From assembly GCF_001411555.2 (NCBI RefSeq), contig NC_049904.1, forward strand, positions 62,001-126,000: DNA of 64,000 nucleotides, read 5' to 3'. Origin of the DNA: Juglans regia (lineage: Eukaryota > Streptophyta > Magnoliopsida > Fagales > Juglandaceae). Made by a program: the position numbers and the translations under genes. Below are positions 1-8,559 of this stretch, piece by piece; positions within the stretch are counted from its first letter, which is position 1; every line of letters starts with the position of its first letter. The notes beneath the pieces are model-generated. The model ran no database searches. It was given only the letters and a program-made list of their open reading frames with translations, and was not told the DNA's origin.

Positions 1-877
1 GGCACTGTAGATTACATTGAAATTTTAAAGAAAGTCTCTTTAATAGGATTTCCAGAGGCCTATGAACAAGAGTTTTTAAGGGTATTTTGGGAAATCATCC
101 TAAAGGGCATGGGTATTATGGGAAAATTGGTTATAAGGAAAGACTTAGGCCTACGGGGGAAATATTCTCTTTGCTTACAGAGGAGTTGGACAGAAACGAA
201 GGAAATGGTCATGCGATGCTCACCGAGAGAAGAAGGCAAAGACGACGCGATTGGGTCCTCTGGGCAGTGGTGCGATGCAAGAGAGAGAGAGAGAGAGTTA
301 GACCGAGACGGTGAAAATCATGGGGAGGGAGAGATCTGGTCGGGGACTTACCGGAAAGGAATGGGTTCAACGGGGTTGGGTTGGTCGGCATTTTCTGGCA
401 CCGTGGGTTGTGCTCCGACGTCCTAGGGTGGTCGGCGATGGCTGGGCAGAATTAAGGCTTAGGCGAAAATGTTGTTTCTCTGGGTATTTCAATATGTGCA
501 ACACAGAGGCTTTGTGAGTTTCTTATAGGCGATGGGAGGGAACAACGTGAACCTTTAGGAGATTGGCTGAAATTTGAAGTTGCCTAGACTTTAAGAATCT
601 ATTCATACTTGGATACAGATTCTGAGAGGGTTTGAAGAGTTTGAGTTGGAATTGGAGTTGGTCTCAAACTGGAAACCGGATCTAATACGGGAACTAAGTG
701 GATAGAGTATACGAACGTTTTAAGAGGAAAGGAATCACTAATTTAATCTATCTGTTAGCACAATTTCCAAAATGATAATAAAAATATAAAGACAATAAAA
801 TAATTAATAAATAAATAAATAAATAAATAAAATACTAGTTTTAGTTTTAAGCCCTAAATTTAGACCCGAATGTTACA
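1..877 (-). mobile_element. 3' LTR (partial) of a Ty3/gypsy chromovirus, Tekay-like
   Basis: Read on the minus strand, an LTR begins TGTAACATTCGGG at 877 directly after a purine-rich tract, and downstream of a gypsy integrase with chromodomain. That order (integrase, PPT, LTR starting TGTAACA) is the normal 3' end of Tekay/Del-type chromoviruses. The other end of the LTR is not visible and probably lies outside the window, so its length is unknown. It contains an (AAAT)n tract and a short GA run near 285-297. The small open frames inside it look like chance. Confidence 0.6.
805..832. repeat. (AAAT)n microsatellite
   Basis: About seven tandem AAAT/TAAA units within the putative LTR, seen directly. 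Confidence 0.85.
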
Positions 878-893
878 ATCTCCCCCCTTAAAA
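878..893 (-). other. Polypurine tract of the gypsy element
   Basis: On the minus strand this reads TTTTAAGGGGGGAGAT, immediately before the LTR start TGTAACA. Such tracts prime plus-strand DNA synthesis in LTR retrotransposons. Its position between the integrase stop and the LTR supports the call. Confidence 0.7.
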
Positions 894-920
894 GAAATCT
901 CGTCCTCGAGATAACGTACC

Positions 921-1712
921 TCAATCGAATAAATATGGATACTTGATCCTCATGTCCTCTTCTAGCTCCCATGTAGCCTCTTTTTCCTTGTAGTTGCTCC
1001 AAAGCACTTTGACCATCGGAATGGTCTTCTTGCGGAGTGCTTGAGCTTTTTGTGCAAGAACTCCGATTGGAAATTCCTCATAGGTCAAATCTTCGCGGAC
1101 TTGAAAAGACTCGTACTCTAGTACATGTGTGGGGTCTGGCACATATTCTCGAAGCAAAGAGACATGGAAGACATCGTGAATAGCTGACAACTGTGGTGGG
1201 AGGGCTAACCTGTATGCTGCAGCTCCAATTCTTTCTAGTACATCGAAATGGCCTAAATATCTTGGACTTAGCTTGCCTTTCTTACCGAATCGCATAATCC
1301 CCTTCATTGGCGCCACTTTCAAGAATACTTTGCTTCCTTCTTCAAATTGCAAATCTTGCTGTCTTCGATTCGCATACTTTTTTTGTCGCTCTTGTGCAAT
1401 GGCAAGCTTCTTCCGGATGACCGCTATTTTCTCATGAATATCTTGAATAATCTCCTGTCCCAGGATTCTACATTCTCCCACTTCGTCCCAATAGAGGGGT
1501 GACTGGCACTTGCGGCCGTAAAGAACTTCATATGGTGCAGCCTGAATGCTCTCCTGGTAACTATTATTATACGCAAATTCTATCAGAGGTAAGTATTTAA
1601 TCCAGCTACCCTTGAAGTCTATCATGCAGGCTCTAAGCATATCCTCTAATTTCTGTATTGTCCTTTCTGACTGTCCATCAGTTTGAGGGTGGAAGGCTAT
1701 ACTATAAGTCAA
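921..1712 (-). pseudogene. Ty3/gypsy integrase C-terminal half with chromodomain (5'-truncated)
   Basis: A 263-codon frame encodes the end of a chromovirus polyprotein. It starts inside the integrase catalytic core at the conserved FHPQTDGQSERT stretch (residues about 7-18), continues through the integrase C-terminal domain with a LSPRYLGHF-type GPY/F motif (residues about 147-155), and ends with a chromodomain-like segment (residues about 208-263, VKVLWSN and ATWELEEDM). Chromodomains guide integration toward marked chromatin in this lineage. Everything upstream of the core is missing in this orientation: at about 1712 the sequence switches to an inverted integrase segment. There is no internal stop, so the copy is fairly young, but it cannot be functional. 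The first ATG is fortuitous, since the true protein began far upstream. Confidence 0.85.
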
Positions 1713-1964
1713 CTATGTCCCTAACTCTTTCTGTACACCCACTCCCTATACCTGTTTGGACTTGGGACGAAATTGGTATGGATTTTGTGTCAGGTTTTCC
1801 TAAGGCACTAGGAGGACAGGATGCAGCTTGGGTAATTGTCGATAGGTTGTCAAAGACAACTCACTTCATTCCAATTCAGATGACGTATTCTACAGACAGG
1901 TTGGCGGAACTGTATGTACACGAAATCGTCAGACTGCACAGAATTCCCTCTAAGATTGTGTCGG
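1713..1964 (+). pseudogene. Inverted piece of gypsy integrase catalytic core
   Basis: The plus strand reads an integrase core segment including WTWDEIGMDFVSGFPKA and VDRLSKTTHFIPI, up to the RIPSKIVSD motif that precedes the catalytic DRDPRF region. This is the part that should lie just upstream of the minus-strand fragment at 921-1712, but it is in the opposite orientation and diverges from the same junction near 1712. The right end stops abruptly where the TRIM LTR begins. Seen: both fragments and their orientations. Inferred: an inversion or recombination between related elements. Confidence 0.8.
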
Positions 1965-2130
1965 ACCCCATATGATATGGATAAGGGTAGGTGGTGTATA
2001 GGATCCCACATTGCTTGGGAAGGAGAAGTTCTTGCTCTTTATAAGGTTCTAGAATGGCTCCAATTGTATCATTGACTAGTCCTTTTGGAGTATAGGCCAT
2101 GTGGTTTGAGTCTTCCATTGGGGAGTTACA
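1965..2130 (+). repeat. 5' LTR of the TRIM
   Basis: Matches 2235-2403 along its length with few differences. It contains the TCCCACATTGCTT stretch and a CTTTATAAGG TATA-like box also seen in the 3' copy. The first four bases (TGAT) are missing at the junction with integrase sequence. Confidence 0.85.
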
Positions 2131-2132
2131 AA

Positions 2133-2145
2133 TGGTATCAGAGCC
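2133..2145 (+). other. Primer binding site of the TRIM (tRNA-iMet type)
   Basis: TGGTATCAGAGCC lies two bases after the LTR end and is the standard plant initiator-methionine tRNA primer site. Confidence 0.85.
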
Positions 2146-2234
2146 TATCTCAACCAGAAATGTGGGACTTGAGTCGTGCCACCTACAATGGACAGGCCCG
2201 ACAAGTACGTCGAGAATTTAAGGGAGGTAGATTA

Positions 2235-2403
2235 TGATACCCCATATGATATGGATAAGGGTAGGTGGTGTATGGGATCCCACATTGCTTAGGAAAGAGA
2301 AATTCTTGCTCTTTATAAGGTTCTAGTGGGCTCCAATTGTATCATTGACTAGTCCTTTTGGAGTATAGGCCATGTGGTTTGGGTCTTCCATTGGGGCGTT
2401 ACA
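2235..2403 (+). repeat. 3' LTR of the TRIM
   Basis: Complete copy with TG...CA ends, preceded by a purine-rich tract; near-identical to 1965-2130. Confidence 0.85.
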
Positions 2404-2930
2404 TGTGTTCTAGCGGGTGTGAGCCCCTTTGGTTCATCAAAAACCCCTATAAACATTTGAATTAATTCATGTATGCCCTCATGGCTCCTTTTTGGCTGCA
2501 TACTGGTTTCGGGTACTAGCTACAAAAGTAACCCACTTCCCCTATTTATTGCATCCTTCAACAGCTCGGGGCTACCTTCAAATGTCAAGTTCTTAAGGGC
2601 AGTCCCCATAAACACAACTTCATTCCATTAAATGAAAACTTCATTAATAGTTTTGAGAAATCCCACATAATTTGCCTAAAGTTTTAAGCCATAGGACTCT
2701 CATCACAACCTCTCATATTTAGTACAAAAAATGAAGTAGAGAACTTATTACCATCTGCTGCTAGCCCCACCTTCCTACATAGCCCTACACTCCTTGTAAT
2801 TTCACCATTAGCCACTCGAATAGAAAGCTGTTCAAATTTCTCCACTTGTAACTGAGTTCCCTTGGCTATAGAAGGGTTCAGGAAGTTGTGTGAATCAATT
2901 AGAATGAACACTAGTATGCCCTTGATCCAT
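2404..2930 (-). pseudogene. Gypsy protease to RT linker remnant
   Basis: The minus strand encodes a retropepsin-like region, FILIDSHNFLNPSIA at 2911-2860, where gypsy elements normally have an active-site DSG followed by THNFL. Here the DSG is shortened to DS and the catalytic triplet is lost. Downstream translations (2404-2680) resemble the protease-RT linker, with LVPETSMQPK and FDEPKGLTPAR-like stretches but several stops. It continues, across the 3.35-kb insertion at 2936-6285, into the gag region at 6286-7304, so both belong to one decayed minus-strand gypsy element. Its RT and integrase are absent at the TRIM junction. Confidence 0.75.
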
Positions 2931-2935
2931 CCTTC

Positions 2936-3269
2936 TGTAACACACCTCTATTACTTAAAAGAGAAATACACAAAAATAGCCCACTTCGAGGGGAGCACCT
3001 TCATTGAAGAAATAAAGAAGATGATAAAAGAGAGAAATAGAATATTCAATAACTTTCTGGATGATCAAACCCTAGAGCCCTTGGCTCATACATAAAGGAG
3101 ATGACCCTTACATGGGCCCAGGCTAACACTAAAAACATACAGGGAAATAAAACTAAGGCCCAAGGCCCACTAGCTATCTTGTAGTCCAAATACATGTTGA
3201 ATTGAAATTGTAATTGAAACTGGCCCAAGACCCATAGCCCATGTCCTTCAATATTCGGGAATTGTGACA
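2936..3269 (-). repeat. 3' LTR of the gene-carrying retrotransposon
   Basis: Direct repeat of 5985-6285, with an extra ~33 bp near its left end. Outer end TGTAACACACC flanked by the TSD CCTTC; inner end TTGTGACA next to a G-rich tract on the minus strand. Confidence 0.85.
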
Positions 3270-3381
3270 AATCATCCCCCATAGAAGCACCTTTTCCACA
3301 AGGTGCGGTATCCTTGCCCACCATTGTCCCACCAATCGAGTCAAAAAAGAGAATTTTCTTGGTACCAACAGCCTCCTCATG

Positions 3382-3837
3382 TTTCATATTCAAAGCATAA
3401 TCAAGTTTGTAGAAGTTCAGATGCAAGATATGTGTTGTCACAATAACGAGTAGTGAAACAGCGACCATGACCCTTGTAGCTTCATCCCTCACATTAAAAG
3501 CTCACAGTAATGCTACAATCAAGCTAAACCCAAGAAAGGCCACAGCAGATGAAAAATCTAGCTTCTCTGTCAACTCCACATCTTGACTGTGAAAAACAGC
3601 ACTCCAGAACCAAGCATTCATCGATAAAATTCCATAGATATGCCACAAGCCAGTATACTCATAAAATTCCTTCTTATCAAGCCTCAAAGGCAATTTGTAG
3701 TATAAAATGATGAAAAAGGATAGCCAACCATGAAATTGCATAGCAAGATTCAGGGCAGACAGAGCAACTACAACAGGTTCCTGAATCCCATAAACACATT
3801 GAAATTGCCATTTCCCATGATATTTGACAGGCCTATC
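3382..3837 (-). pseudogene. Captured PER1-like (PGAP3 family) fragment, intronless
   Basis: The minus strand encodes about 150 residues closely resembling the membrane core of plant PER1-like proteins (PGAP3 family, GPI-anchor lipid remodelling in the ER/Golgi). Recognisable stretches are VKYHGKW, YGIQEP, ALNLAMQFHGWLSFF, EYTGLWHIYGILSMN, WFWSAVFHSQDVELTEKLD, and after one in-frame TGA (3502-3504, replacing an expected arginine) FNVRDEATRVMV and LHLNFYKLDY. The family has about seven membrane segments over ~340 residues, so only a central part is present. The exons run on without introns, as expected if an mRNA was copied. It lies inside an LTR element in the same orientation and ends where unrelated sequence begins near 3382. 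A functional product is unlikely. Confidence 0.85.
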
Positions 3838-4431
3838 CACGAAGAACCATTCACAAGCATTTACCCTATGTGACACTTTTTCTAGAGAAAGTGATTGTCC
3901 CGAACCCTCATTAAAATATTCGTTGCCTTGCTGACTAGCCACAAACTCTGCAGTAAGACTCTCTCCCTGACTAATAGTGGGTTCAAACTCAGAGTGAAGG
4001 GAACCCAACACCACATCAAACCAAAGTGTATTGTAGATAGCCACATCTAACCACACCCCTTTCTCCACCATATAACCCGAATAATTTCTCTCCTGCACTA
4101 AAGTATGTGCTACAAAAAATTCTTTGGGCTCTTCTAGTAGCTCAATGGTGTCCCTGCCCTTACAATTCATTTCCAAAGGATTTCTTCCTTTTCCTCTATC
4201 AAAAGGTTTGAAAACAACTTTAAGTGGCAAAACATCAAGTAGTTGATGGGCAATTTTCGTATCTCCTAAAACTTGCAAATGCAAGAGTATTTCCCCTGCA
4301 CCAGAGGTTACAAACAAAGTATAAAACATCTCATATCCCTCAAAATTACCTCGACCCAATAACTCGACCTGCAGAATCCCTCCAATGTAGAGAACAGGTT
4401 CTGGCAACTTGACATTTTGCAAGAAGTTCTC
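3838..4431 (-). other. Internal region of the gene-carrying element, origin unknown
   Basis: This is the open N-terminal part of the 306-codon frame that runs into the PER1-like segment. The start (residues about 1-25, LYIGGILQVELLGR) faintly recalls a plant F-box protein of the At4g00755 kind, at low confidence. The rest is not recognised. It may be a further captured fragment or the element's own filler. It is open over ~195 codons without a stop. Confidence 0.35.
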
Positions 4432-4434
4432 CTA

Positions 4435-5040
4435 AGCCATGTTCTGAGCACTGAGGAGCTTCCGTCTTAGTGAAATATCAAGCAATTCAAGCTCCTGAGC
4501 ATGCTGTTGCCGAGCTCGATTTCTCTTTTCTATTTTAGCATTATCATTGCGGATGAAGAACCACCGAATCAAAGGAATTGCAAAGAAAGAACCAGCATAG
4601 ATCTGAAGGAGAGGCAATATATCGGAAACAAATCTAATTAACCCACTAGGTTTAAGTGCAATTTCCTTTAACATGCTTCTGAGAATAATGACAACAAGTA
4701 GTTAGGCCCACCCAGCCCAATTACCATAACTTTCTGTGAAGTGCTAATTTTACTGAATTCCCATTTTCTCCTCTTGAAAAACTTCACAACCCCTCCAACC
4801 TAACCAGTCCACCTTCGAGGGGTAGTATGCCGTAGAGATGGAAAACGATAAAGGATAGTTCCCTCTTCATCTATTTCAGGCTGACCATCAAACCGAAAAA
4901 GAGCAAGTAAGATGTATGATTCATCATTTGTAGTCCCTTCTGTAGTTTCTACATCGAGATATGGAGCAAGTTCTTCAGCTATGACAACACCACCATAAGA
5001 AGGTATATATTGTCCGATCAACTCCCGACTCTCTTTCAAG
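4435..5040 (-). pseudogene. Captured At5g03900-like plastid protein fragment
   Basis: The minus-strand translation matches from memory the C-terminal half of the plant chloroplast protein family typified by At5g03900. Visible stretches are IGQYIPSYGGVVIAEELAPY, RFDGQPEIDEEG, LYRFPSL, KFFKRRKWEFSK, MVIGLGG, then after a frame change SGLIRFVSDILPLLQIYAGS, FFAIPLIRWFFIR and LSLRRKLLSA-type sequence (here ISLRRKLLSA). The segment spans several exons of the host gene but shows no intron, implying an mRNA intermediate. A frameshift and stop near 4675-4690 and loss of the C-terminal tail make it a pseudogene. The exact cellular role of the family is uncertain to me. Confidence 0.75.
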
Positions 5041-5432
5041 GGCCTAAGCGGGCTAGTATTCGACGGAGAGCTCAAATTGGATGCCGTGACTTCTGAGAAA
5101 ATAAAACACATTACATAACTTTCGTAATCAAACACATTACACATTACACCATGAAAAGTTATGTATTCCATCGCTTCCGTAGCTCTTGTGAGTCGTGCCT
5201 TAGCTTCTGGTAGTTTCTCTGGCCTTTTATCAAACATATTATATGCAGCTCTCACACTGATAATCTTTCGGCAATCAAGAAAATGGAAATGAAGAAAGAC
5301 ACGGGAAAGAGAGGAAATGAACGAGAGAAAGATAGAAAGGAGTGGAAGAAGAGTTGTTGGCCTTGAAAATATGTGTTTGTTTCTCGAGAAAGTGTAGGAA
5401 AATAAATAAATCTGAGGAATCTCCTTTCTCAT
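5041..5432 (-). other. Open region upstream of the captured plastid-gene fragment
   Basis: This continues the same open frame (residues about 1-130 of 210). Residues about 63-130 (RPEKLPEAKARLTRATEAME onward) look like real protein sequence, but I cannot name the family. The first ~60 residues are low-complexity, Phe/Leu/Ser-rich and probably untranslated or intronic sequence read by chance. Confidence 0.35.
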
Positions 5433-5730
5433 ATGCCCGAAAGTTGCTTGAGGAGATGAGGATGTTAATTTAAGGAAGTGAGAAGCTCGGTTTTGGGAGT
5501 TTGGGAATTGTTGGACCGTGGGTGAGTGAGTGAGTGACGCCTCCTGGCCATGGAGGATGCCAAATTAGATGAGGTCATTTGCTTGGAACTTCTGACGGAA
5601 GGGAACGAGAGGAGAAATAATTTCTGGAAAGTGATGGAAACGAAAGTCGGAGATGGGAATTTGAGTGTGGGAAAATTAGTTTCAGGATCGTAAGGGAATT
5701 TCTGAGAAAAAGGATATCGATGGGATGACC

Positions 5731-5937
5731 CTAGGCTTGGTCTTCCTCTTCCTCTTCCTGCAATGCATGGAGCTCTTGCTCCAGATAAGTGAACTCTTTG
5801 TCGAAGTTGTTCTTGAATTTTTCAAAATTATTTTTCACATCTCTGAATGTCAGTAAAATAACTTCATAATGTTGTTGCGACTGCTCGACCATCTCTTTAA
5901 TTTTGAGTAGTGATGAGATAATTTTTTCCATCTCCAT
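5731..5937 (-). CDS. Short coiled-coil ORF after the primer binding site (gag-position)
   Basis: A 68-codon frame starts at an ATG about 35 bp after the primer-binding-like site, where gag begins in LTR retrotransposons. The product (MEMEKIISSLLKIKEMVEQS onward) is heptad-like, rich in Leu, Lys and Glu, and ends in an acidic EEEEED run. It may be a truncated gag or a degenerate coiled-coil leftover; no nucleocapsid zinc knuckle is present. The frame also reads upstream through the LTR to 6084, which I disregard. Confidence 0.4.
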   Translation of the reverse strand: MEMEKIISSLLKIKEMVEQSQQHYEVILLTFRDVKNNFEKFKNNFDKEFTYLEQELHALQEEEEEDQA

Positions 5938-5969
5938 GGATTGATGAAGTAGCTGCCAAGGAAATGCTG

Positions 5970-5984
5970 GCTCTAGATACCACT
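5970..5984 (-). other. Primer binding site-like sequence
   Basis: The minus strand reads GTGGTATCTAGAGCC directly after the 5' LTR. It resembles the initiator-Met tRNA site TGGTATCAGAGCC with one extra base. Confidence 0.6.
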
Positions 5985-6285
5985 TATAACACACCTCTAT
6001 ATCGAGGGGAGCACCTCCATTGAAGAAATGAAGAAGATGATAGAAGAGAGAAATAGAATATTCAATAACTTTCTGGATGATCAAACCCTAGAGCCTTTGG
6101 CTCATGCATAAAGGAGATGACCCTTACATGGGCCCAGGCTAACATTAAAAACATACAGGGAAATAAAACTAAGGCTCAAGGCCCACTAGCTATCTTGTAG
6201 TCCAAATACATGTTGAATTGAAATTGTAATTGAAACTGGCCCAAGGCCCATAGCCCATGTCCTTCAATATTCGGGAATTGTGACA
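5985..6285 (-). repeat. 5' LTR of the gene-carrying retrotransposon
   Basis: Direct repeat of 2936-3269. Outer end ...TTGTGACA is followed by the TSD CCTTC at 6286-6290. The inner end has TA instead of TG. Confidence 0.85.
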
Positions 6286-6290
6286 CCTTC

Positions 6291-7304
6291 CAATCTCATT
6301 GTGTTACCATTGTGTGTGCTAGCAATGGCATGTATTGAAATTTCAGGTTCAACCACTGACTCAGGTTGCAAGGTATCTTCTGCCTCTTTTGAGTCATAAT
6401 ACACTTCATCCCCTTCTCGACTCCATTCTCCTCACAACTTTGGAGCAAATAAATTTTGGGTTGTTTGCACAAATGGGACAGATTCCACTTCTCATCGTAA
6501 TGGTAGCATAGGTCTTTCCTTCACTTATCATCCATTTGTGTTGAGGATACTTTCCTTTATGGGTTGAAATTCTTCTACATTGTTGAGTTTTATCCTTGCT
6601 GACCGAGTGAACTAGGGCCAGACTTAGCTAAATGTTGAAGTGTATCAGTCCCTGAGTTCCAAGTTTTCTTAGTGCTCATTAAATATTCTTCCTGTATTTT
6701 TGTTAACCCAAACGCTGGATTCAAGTTGATAGAGTTTAGCATGCGATTTGGAAGGCAGATTCGTCTTTCAAACCGCCTAAAAACTAGCTTAGTTTGTGGT
6801 GATCCGAGAGGCCTCTAAACCTAATGGATAAAGACTCGAATTGAGCCTTGTATGCAGCCACCGTAGAGGTATGCAGGGCACGAGTATAAGCTTCCCAGCT
6901 GTTGAACAAAACACTCTGAAGGGCATCCTGGTACCAGACCAGCACCTCCCCATTCATGTGAAAAGAGGCCATCAAAAGGCGTTGAGCAGGTGGGGTTTGA
7001 TGATAGTCAAATATTGGTTGGCTTTAAAGATCCAAGCAGCAGGGTTCTCACCTTCAAAGTGTAGAAAGTCCATTCTGATTCCTCTGTTGAAGCTCCTTCG
7101 TGCATCATAAAGCTCAAACTCTTGCTCATTGTGTGGTTCCCGAGAAGCTCCATTGATCTGGTTACTTATAAGGGTCATCATCATATCAGCTAGTTGATCT
7201 ATGCGCTCTTTAATGTCGTTGATGTTTTCTTCATGATTCTCCACTTGGTGCTGCAGGAGTTCTTGTTGTTGTTTGAATCTCGTTCCATCAGCCATGAGGA
7301 TCAT
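6291..7304 (-). pseudogene. Ty3/gypsy gag remnant
   Basis: The frame at 6972-7304 (110 codons) starts with a coiled N-terminus (QQQELLQHQVENHEEN) and contains MDFLHFEGENPAAWIFKANQ, a hallmark of plant gypsy gag. After a frame change, 6784-6975 continues with the gag core: MMASFHMNGEVLVWYQDA, STVAAYKAQFESLS and RFRGLSDHHKLS. Farther down (6300-6780) the reading is broken but still yields gag-protease linker sequence (PEISIHAIAS, NTMRLEG), joining 2930 across the nested element. The start ATG lies ~20 bp after a TTGGTACCAGATCC primer-site-like sequence at 7309-7322. Confidence 0.8.
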
Positions 7305-7322
7305 TGGGATCTGGTACCAACT

Positions 7323-7640
7323 TATTATGTATCTTATAATATTAGGCAGTATATATTATGATTGTAATGGAAATTGTAGAGACACTAGTGTAATTTGTGA
7401 GAAAGGAATGGAAAATATTCATTCACTGTTCATAATTCTATAGGATTGATTCGAGGCAAATCCCAAACTCTAGGATATAATATTCCAGATACAAGACAAC
7501 CGATAAAATCCCCTCTAGACCTCTGGTCCCCCGCTCCCCTATTCTTTCTTATATTGGTTATAGAGAAAATAACAAAATGCTAACTGACTCTCCCATGCGG
7601 ACAACATGAGGGCATCAAAATAACAAAACACAACGTTCTA
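7323..7640 (-). mobile_element. Probable 5' LTR of the gypsy remnant
   Basis: The sequence lies just upstream (minus sense) of a degenerate primer binding site (TTGGTACCAGATCC) and the gag start, where the 5' LTR belongs. The outer boundary is not defined because no matching 3' LTR is present, so the coordinates are approximate. Confidence 0.4.
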
Positions 7641-8559
7641 ATTAAACTGGTGGTCGATGGGTTTTATATGTGGCTTTTTAATTGTTAATTTTTGGTAAAA
7701 TGTTCAATGTTTACTGTTTGGTAAAGGTAAGCCTAAAGCACTGTTAAGTTAGTTACCATAAATTTTAACATTTCCTGTAAGAGTTTTTTTAATAAAAGCT
7801 TCAATTTTGTGTTTTTTTTTTTTAAAAAATGAATTTTCAACTTTTTTTAAAGTGCTTAAAGCCTTAAAGCCTTGAAGTATTTTTTATAAATTTATTAAAC
7901 ATACTATTTTTTTAATAAAAGAGTTTTAGATTATTAAAAGTATTTTCTAAGTTTCCAAACGCAAAACAAAACATGCACCCAGAGTTATAAGCAGATGAGG
8001 GAAGTGCTCTCTTAAAAAACAATATTCTCTATGATTAAGACAATTTCATGATCTTGTTGCTAATGAAACAACAGACTTTGATCATTATTGCAAATAACGT
8101 AATTCATATTTAATCTATAATAAAATAGCGAGTTTAGATCTTACTTCATGGGAATTCATGTGATCGCTTGGACAAAAGTGCCCCTCTATAAATGTTATGT
8201 TAGATTGAAATGCCCTTACTATAGATGCTGACCCGACCTAGGTGTCCCTACAAGAGACCAAAATTAGGCTAAAATTCCCTTGCCACATATCTGAACTGAC
8301 TAAAATATCTCTACAACAAATCGAATTAGACAGAAACATCCCTGATCCAAATCAAACTAGTTGATGACAACTAGAAATCTCCAGACCAAGCTTCATCTTC
8401 ATCTTCTCTCACACTTCCCACTCTACATCTACCATCTTTTTCTATTCTTTCTCTTCTCATTCTACTTCAGTCTTCTTCTTCTTCAAAGAAATTGCAGAGT
8501 CATGTTTATTCATCAACCATGGTGTAAGACACGATAGAGATGGACGACCACATCGAGGT
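7641..8559. other. AT-rich intergenic sequence, no gene recognised
   Basis: There are A/T runs around 7790-7850 and no supported coding frame. At 8165-8345 short phrases such as GTGCCCCT, ATGCCCTT, GTGTCCCT, ATTCCCTT and ATCCCT recur every ~35-45 bp, as if from an old degenerate tandem repeat. Origin unknown. Confidence 0.5.

Larger units (their letters stand above)
1965..2403 (+). mobile_element. TRIM (terminal-repeat retrotransposon in miniature), ~439 bp
   Basis: Two direct repeats of about 166-169 bp flank a ~104-bp middle with no coding capacity. The left repeat is followed at 2133 by TGGTATCAGAGCC, a match to the initiator-Met tRNA primer binding site. The right repeat is preceded by a purine-rich stretch (AAGGGAGG). 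The right repeat starts TGATACCCC and ends GGGGCGTTACA, giving TG...CA ends; the left repeat lacks the first ~4 bases. LTR-PBS-PPT-LTR with no ORF is diagnostic of TRIMs, which need proteins from other retrotransposons. TGTGT occurs near both outer ends but the left one lies inside integrase sequence, so I do not claim a clean TSD. Confidence 0.85.
2936..6285 (-). mobile_element. LTR retrotransposon carrying host-gene fragments (3.35 kb), nested in gypsy
   Basis: Long direct repeats (2936-3269 and 5985-6285) bound this element, with perfect 5-bp TSDs CCTTC at 2931-2935 and 6286-6290 and TG...CA ends. A primer-binding-like site (GTGGTATCTAGAGCC on the minus strand) follows the 5' LTR. No protease, RT or integrase is visible, so it must be mobilised in trans. 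The interior has a short coiled-coil ORF and intronless fragments of at least two plant genes (PER1-like at 3382-3837 and At5g03900-like at 4435-5040). Joining the gypsy flanks across the insertion gives continuous protease-upstream reading, confirming the insertion boundaries. The LTRs differ by a ~33-bp indel and scattered substitutions, so the insertion is not very recent. Confidence 0.85.

Noticed and set aside
1965..2403. Cassandra-type TRIM with 5S rRNA-like promoter
   Set aside because: I looked for the 5S A-box/C-box-like block typical of Cassandra LTRs and did not see it; only the general TRIM structure is supported.
2399..2408. TGTGT as target duplication of the TRIM
   Set aside because: The left TGTGT is inside integrase coding sequence a few bases from the LTR edge and the flanks do not rejoin; likely coincidence.
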